This document shows positions 61,298-64,000 of a DNA stretch of 64,000 nucleotides, in pieces. Below the pieces are notes generated by a model. The model was not told the DNA's origin and ran no database searches. It saw only the letters and a program-made list of their open reading frames with translations. Both the position numbers and the translations under genes were made by a program. This DNA comes from Streptomyces cylindrosporus (GTDB lineage Bacteria; Actinomycetota; Actinomycetes; Streptomycetales; Streptomycetaceae), in contig NZ_JALDAY010000001.1 of assembly GCF_022698165.1 (NCBI RefSeq), positions 868,001-932,000 on the forward strand, in the 5' to 3' direction. The first letter of the stretch is position 1. Every line of letters begins with the position of its first letter.

Positions 61298-62308
61298 GTG
61301 GGGTCCCATCGCCGCCTTGCACCGTCCTCCGGGTTCAACCGGGGCGCGGGCGCCGCCCTGTGCGTCCTGTCCGCCGCTGCCGCCGCCCTCGGCGCCGTAC
61401 CGGCGAACGCCGCACCGCACGACGACACCAAGGCCGAGGTGGACCGTCTCTACCAGGAGGCCGAGAAGGCGACCGAGGCCTACGACAAGGCCGACGAGAC
61501 CGCGGGCACGCTGCGCCGCGAGGTGAGCCAGGCGCAGGACCGGATCGCCCGCCAGCAGGACCGCATCAACTCCATGCGGGAGTCGCTCGGTTCGCTGGCC
61601 GGCGCCCAGTACCGCTCCGGCGGCATCGACCCGTCCATCGCCCTGCTCTTCTCCGACGACCCGGCCGACTACCTCGACAAGGCCTCGGTCCTCGACCGGA
61701 TCGGCGCCCACCAGGCCGGCGAGCTCAGGGAACTCCAGTCCGTCATGCGCGAACTGGCCCAGGAGCGCGCCGAGGCGGCCGACAAGCTGGCCGAGCTGGA
61801 GCGCAGCCGCAAGGCGGTCGCCACCCACAAGAAGACCGTCGAGCGCAAGCTCGCCAAGGCCCGGCAGCTGCTCAACTCCCTGCCGTACGCGGAGCGCGCC
61901 GCCTACGACCGCGCCTCGCGCGGCGGCGACGTCCCCGACCTCACCGGCGCCGTCCCGCCCGACGCCCGCGCGGCCGCCGCCATCGCCGCCGCCCGCTCCG
62001 CGCTCGGCAAGCCGTACGTCTGGGGCGCCACCGGCCCCTCCGGCTTCGACTGCTCGGGCCTGATGCAGTGGTCGTACGCGCACGCCGGCGTCCATCTCCC
62101 GCGCACCTCGCAGGAGCAGCGGTACGCCGGACACCAGGTCCCGCTCTCCCAGGCGCAACCCGGTGACCTGGTCGTCTACCGGTCCGACGCCAGCCATGTC
62201 GCCATGTACGTGGGCAACGGCCAGGTGATCCACGCGCCGTACCCCGGCGCACCCGTGCGCTACGACCCGGTCAACATGATGCCGGTCTCGTCCGTGACGA
62301 GGGTCTGA
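61298..62308 (+). CDS. Secreted NlpC/P60 peptidoglycan endopeptidase with coiled coil (paralog 2)
   Basis: The 336-residue paralog of the preceding gene has the same order: a signal peptide with cleavage near PANAAP, a coiled coil (DTKAEVDRLYQEAEKATEAYDKAD), the QYRSGGIDPSIALLF and DDPADYLDKAS segments, then NlpC/P60 with Cys in FDCSGLMQWSYAHAG and His in DASHVAMYVGNG. The two differ most in the linker (RGGDVPDLTGAV here). AAGGAG lies 10 nt before the GTG. It probably has its own promoter after the terminator at 61142. The stop overlaps the promoter of the next gene. Confidence 0.92.
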   Translation: MGSHRRLAPSSGFNRGAGAALCVLSAAAAALGAVPANAAPHDDTKAEVDRLYQEAEKATEAYDKADETAGTLRREVSQAQDRIARQQDRINSMRESLGSLAGAQYRSGGIDPSIALLFSDDPADYLDKASVLDRIGAHQAGELRELQSVMRELAQERAEAADKLAELERSRKAVATHKKTVERKLAKARQLLNSLPYAERAAYDRASRGGDVPDLTGAVPPDARAAAAIAAARSALGKPYVWGATGPSGFDCSGLMQWSYAHAGVHLPRTSQEQRYAGHQVPLSQAQPGDLVVYRSDASHVAMYVGNGQVIHAPYPGAPVRYDPVNMMPVSSVTRV

Positions 62309-62333
62309 CCGGGCGGCTGATCGGCCGTACGAT
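62304..62333 (+). promoter_or_regulatory. Promoter TCTGAC-N18-TACGAT for a leaderless transcript
   Basis: TCTGAC (62304-62309) overlaps the stop codon of paralog 2. TACGAT (62328-62333) ends 6 nt before the GTG at 62340. There is no ribosome site, so translation is probably leaderless. Confidence 0.55.
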
Positions 62334-62339
62334 CCTGAA

Positions 62340-63530
62340 GTGGCTGGTCGTAGGCGGGCGCCGAGGTCCGCGGTGGTGGTTCTCGTTCTGCTGCTCGTCT
62401 CCCTGGTGGCGTGCGGCGGGGGAGTGGCGGGTGACGGCGGGAAGGCCGACCTGCAGCGGGTCCTGGACCGGCGGGCCACCGCGGTCCTCGACCGGGACCG
62501 GGCGGCGTTCGTGGCGACGGGCGCGCCCGGCTGGTTCGAGAACGTGCGCGGGGTCCCGCTGCACTCCTGGTCGTACCGCGTCACCGCCCTGCACCGCGGC
62601 GCCGACCGGGTCACCGCCGACGCCGAACTGCGCTACGAGGTCGAGGGCTACGACAACGCCCCCGTCACCGTCGGCCGCAGGCTCACCCTGACCCGGGACC
62701 CGGACGGCGACTGGTACGTGCTCTCCGACGCGCCCGCCAAGAAGGCGGCCGAGCAGCTGTGGGACCAGGGCTCGGTGACCGCCGTGCGCGGGAAGCGGAG
62801 CCTCGTCCTGGGCGTCGGCCAGACCAGCGAGCTGCTGCACGGCTACGCCGACCTCGCGGACGCCGCCGTACCGGCCGTGTCCGCGGCCTGGGGCACCGAC
62901 TGGGCGCGGCACGTCGTGGTCCTCGTACCGAAGTCGCTGGAGGGCATGGCGGGGCTGCTCGGCTCGCCCGCCTCCCAGTACCGCGGGATCGCCGCGGTCA
63001 CCACCGGCGAGGTGGGCGGCCCGCCGACCGCGCCCGCGGACCGGATCATCGTCAACCCCGATGCGTACGGTGTCCTCGGCACCCTCGGCAAACAGGTCGT
63101 CCTCACCCACGAGACCACCCATGTCGCCACCCGTGCCCACACCACGGCCGCGACCCCGCTGTGGCTCTCCGAGGGGTACGCCGACTGGATCGGCTACCTC
63201 GGCACCGGCCGCACCGCCGCGCAGGCCGCGCCCGAGCTGGCGCGGGCGGTGGCGGACGGGCAGGAGCCGGCCGAGCTGCCGACCGACAAGGACTTCGGGT
63301 TCAGCGGCGACGCGACGAAGCTCGCGCAGGCCTACGAGGGCGGCTGGCTGGCCTGCCGGATGATCGCCGGCCGGTGGGGCGCGGCACGGCTCGGCGCGTT
63401 CTACCGGGCCGTCGGCGACCACAGGACGCGGGCGGGCTCGGTCGAGGGCGCGCTGAAGCAGGTGCTGGGGACGACGCCGGAGAAGTTCACCGCGCAGTGG
63501 CGGGAGTACCTGCGGGACGAGCTGGGCTGA
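62340..63530 (+). CDS. Lipoprotein with gluzincin-like HETTH metallopeptidase domain
   Basis: The 396-residue lipoprotein has the lipobox SLVAC. An NTF2/SnoaL-like domain (about 35-140, ADLQRVLDRRATAVLDRDRAAFVA) is followed by a peptidase-MA-like domain. The zinc site is VVLTHETTHVATRA, with HExxH and the third ligand likely Glu in LSEGYADW, 18 residues on. A TPR-like helical end follows (GGWLACRMIAGRWG). It could be an extracytoplasmic zinc peptidase. The gene starts with a GTG without a ribosome site, and its stop lies 7 bp from the PadR gene. Confidence 0.88.
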   Translation: MAGRRRAPRSAVVVLVLLLVSLVACGGGVAGDGGKADLQRVLDRRATAVLDRDRAAFVATGAPGWFENVRGVPLHSWSYRVTALHRGADRVTADAELRYEVEGYDNAPVTVGRRLTLTRDPDGDWYVLSDAPAKKAAEQLWDQGSVTAVRGKRSLVLGVGQTSELLHGYADLADAAVPAVSAAWGTDWARHVVVLVPKSLEGMAGLLGSPASQYRGIAAVTTGEVGGPPTAPADRIIVNPDAYGVLGTLGKQVVLTHETTHVATRAHTTAATPLWLSEGYADWIGYLGTGRTAAQAAPELARAVADGQEPAELPTDKDFGFSGDATKLAQAYEGGWLACRMIAGRWGAARLGAFYRAVGDHRTRAGSVEGALKQVLGTTPEKFTAQWREYLRDELG

Positions 63531-63537
63531 CGGGACC

Positions 63538-64000
63538 TCAACCCGCGGACTCCAGCCGCTCGATGGCCTCCTGGAGCCACGCCCGCTCGGCCGTACCGGT
63601 CGCCCGCGCCACCCGCAGCATGCCCTCCCGGAAGAGATCGCCGCTGTCCTCCGCGCGCACGGGCTTCCCGCCGTCGTAGAAGAAGCTCGACGGCGTCTGA
63701 AGGAAGTCCAGCCGGCGCCTGAGCACCGCCGCCTGTTCCCGCCGGTTCGGCAGGTGCCGTAGGAACGCGAGGACGGTGTTGAAGCGGACGTGGTCGGTGA
63801 TCTCGGCCTGCTTCGGGTGCCGCAGTCGCTCCAGCAGGTCCTCGCGGCCCGCGTCGGTGAGGGACAGGATGCGGCGCGGGGCCGCGCTCGCGCCGGGCTC
63901 GGTGTGCTGGTCGAGCTTGCCGGCGGTGACCAGGCGGGTGATGGCCGGGTAGAGGGCGCCGTCGCTGACCGGGCGGACATGGCCGCTGAGCGCCTTGATG
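63538..64000 (-). CDS. PadR-family transcriptional regulator (5' end outside window)
   Basis: At least 153 codons are visible, and the start lies beyond the right edge. The winged helix has SGHVRPVSDGALYPAITRL, the PadR recognition signature, and RRILSLTDAGREDLLERL. The C-terminal helical dimerisation part follows (QAAVLRRRLDFLQTPSSFF and AWLQEAIERL). PadR regulators are repressors released by phenolics or drugs and often control a neighbouring transporter; the target is outside the window. It converges with the HETTH lipoprotein gene. Confidence 0.9.
   Translation of the reverse strand, partial: IKALSGHVRPVSDGALYPAITRLVTAGKLDQHTEPGASAAPRRILSLTDAGREDLLERLRHPKQAEITDHVRFNTVLAFLRHLPNRREQAAVLRRRLDFLQTPSSFFYDGGKPVRAEDSGDLFREGMLRVARATGTAERAWLQEAIERLESAG

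Overview
The window is high-GC actinobacterial DNA with strong GC3 codon bias, GTG, TTG and possibly CTG starts, TANNNT promoters (several only 6-8 nt from a start codon) and dense gene packing. The gene content points to a Streptomyces chromosome core: AceE-type pyruvate dehydrogenase, SucB and lipoamide dehydrogenase beside pepA, a split cobalamin set, a bcc-aa3 respiratory locus, a SAM-IV riboswitch, PspA/PspAA and tandem NlpC/P60 hydrolases. From memory, the order resembles the conserved central region of S. coelicolor. I see no rRNA, tRNA, CRISPR array, insertion sequence, prophage or obvious genomic island.

Layout. 1-9.2 kb: an FAD-dependent oxidoreductase cut by the window edge, a TIGR01777 epimerase-like protein, a GNAT acetyltransferase, a MarP-like membrane serine protease, a PGRP-type amidase, a FemAB-type aminoacyltransferase, a methyltransferase and a WYL regulator. 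9.2-18.9 kb: the 2-oxoacid dehydrogenase block (aceE, a GntR/FCD regulator, sucB, lipoamide dehydrogenase) followed by pepA. 19-30 kb: a GH114-like lipoprotein, an RDD protein, cobS, a membrane/lipid group (HIHH membrane protein, rhomboid-like protein, MprF-like aminoacyltransferase), cobT, a metallo-beta-lactamase-like/CobU fusion and an HtrA lipoprotein. 30-37.4 kb: DUF3043, pspA-pspAA, a two-component system, a cytoplasmic periplasmic-binding-like protein beside a decayed kinase, nadA and erpA. 37.4-42.4 kb: a repeat-rich membrane-anchored protein, a PfkB kinase and a cysteine desulfurase-TusA fusion. 42.6-51.9 kb: ctaC-ctaD-ctaF, an L,D-transpeptidase and an atypical receiver protein, then ctaE-qcrC-qcrA-qcrB. 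52-64 kb: trpD, a SAM-IV-controlled aminotransferase, a Ser/Thr kinase with a PQQ propeller, a stand-alone RAM-domain protein with a rhomboid protease, a zinc ribbon protein, a NYN-domain protein, two NlpC/P60 hydrolases, a zinc-peptidase-like lipoprotein and a PadR regulator cut by the edge.

How it works together. AceE, SucB and Lpd feed carbon and electrons to the bcc-aa3 branch encoded 25 kb away. ErpA, NadA and two cysteine-desulfurase-like proteins give an iron-sulfur and sulfur-transfer theme around that respiratory core. Cell-envelope functions recur through the window: amidase, FemAB, L,D-transpeptidase, NlpC/P60, MarP-like and HtrA proteases, rhomboids, PspA and the MprF-like enzyme.

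The best leads are: the SAM-IV leader with a 6-codon mini-ORF and two mutually exclusive helices; the cysteine desulfurase-TusA and metallo-beta-lactamase-CobU fusions; the orphan binding-protein domain next to a frameshifted kinase remnant; a probable CTG start; and a palindromic operator candidate upstream of aceE.
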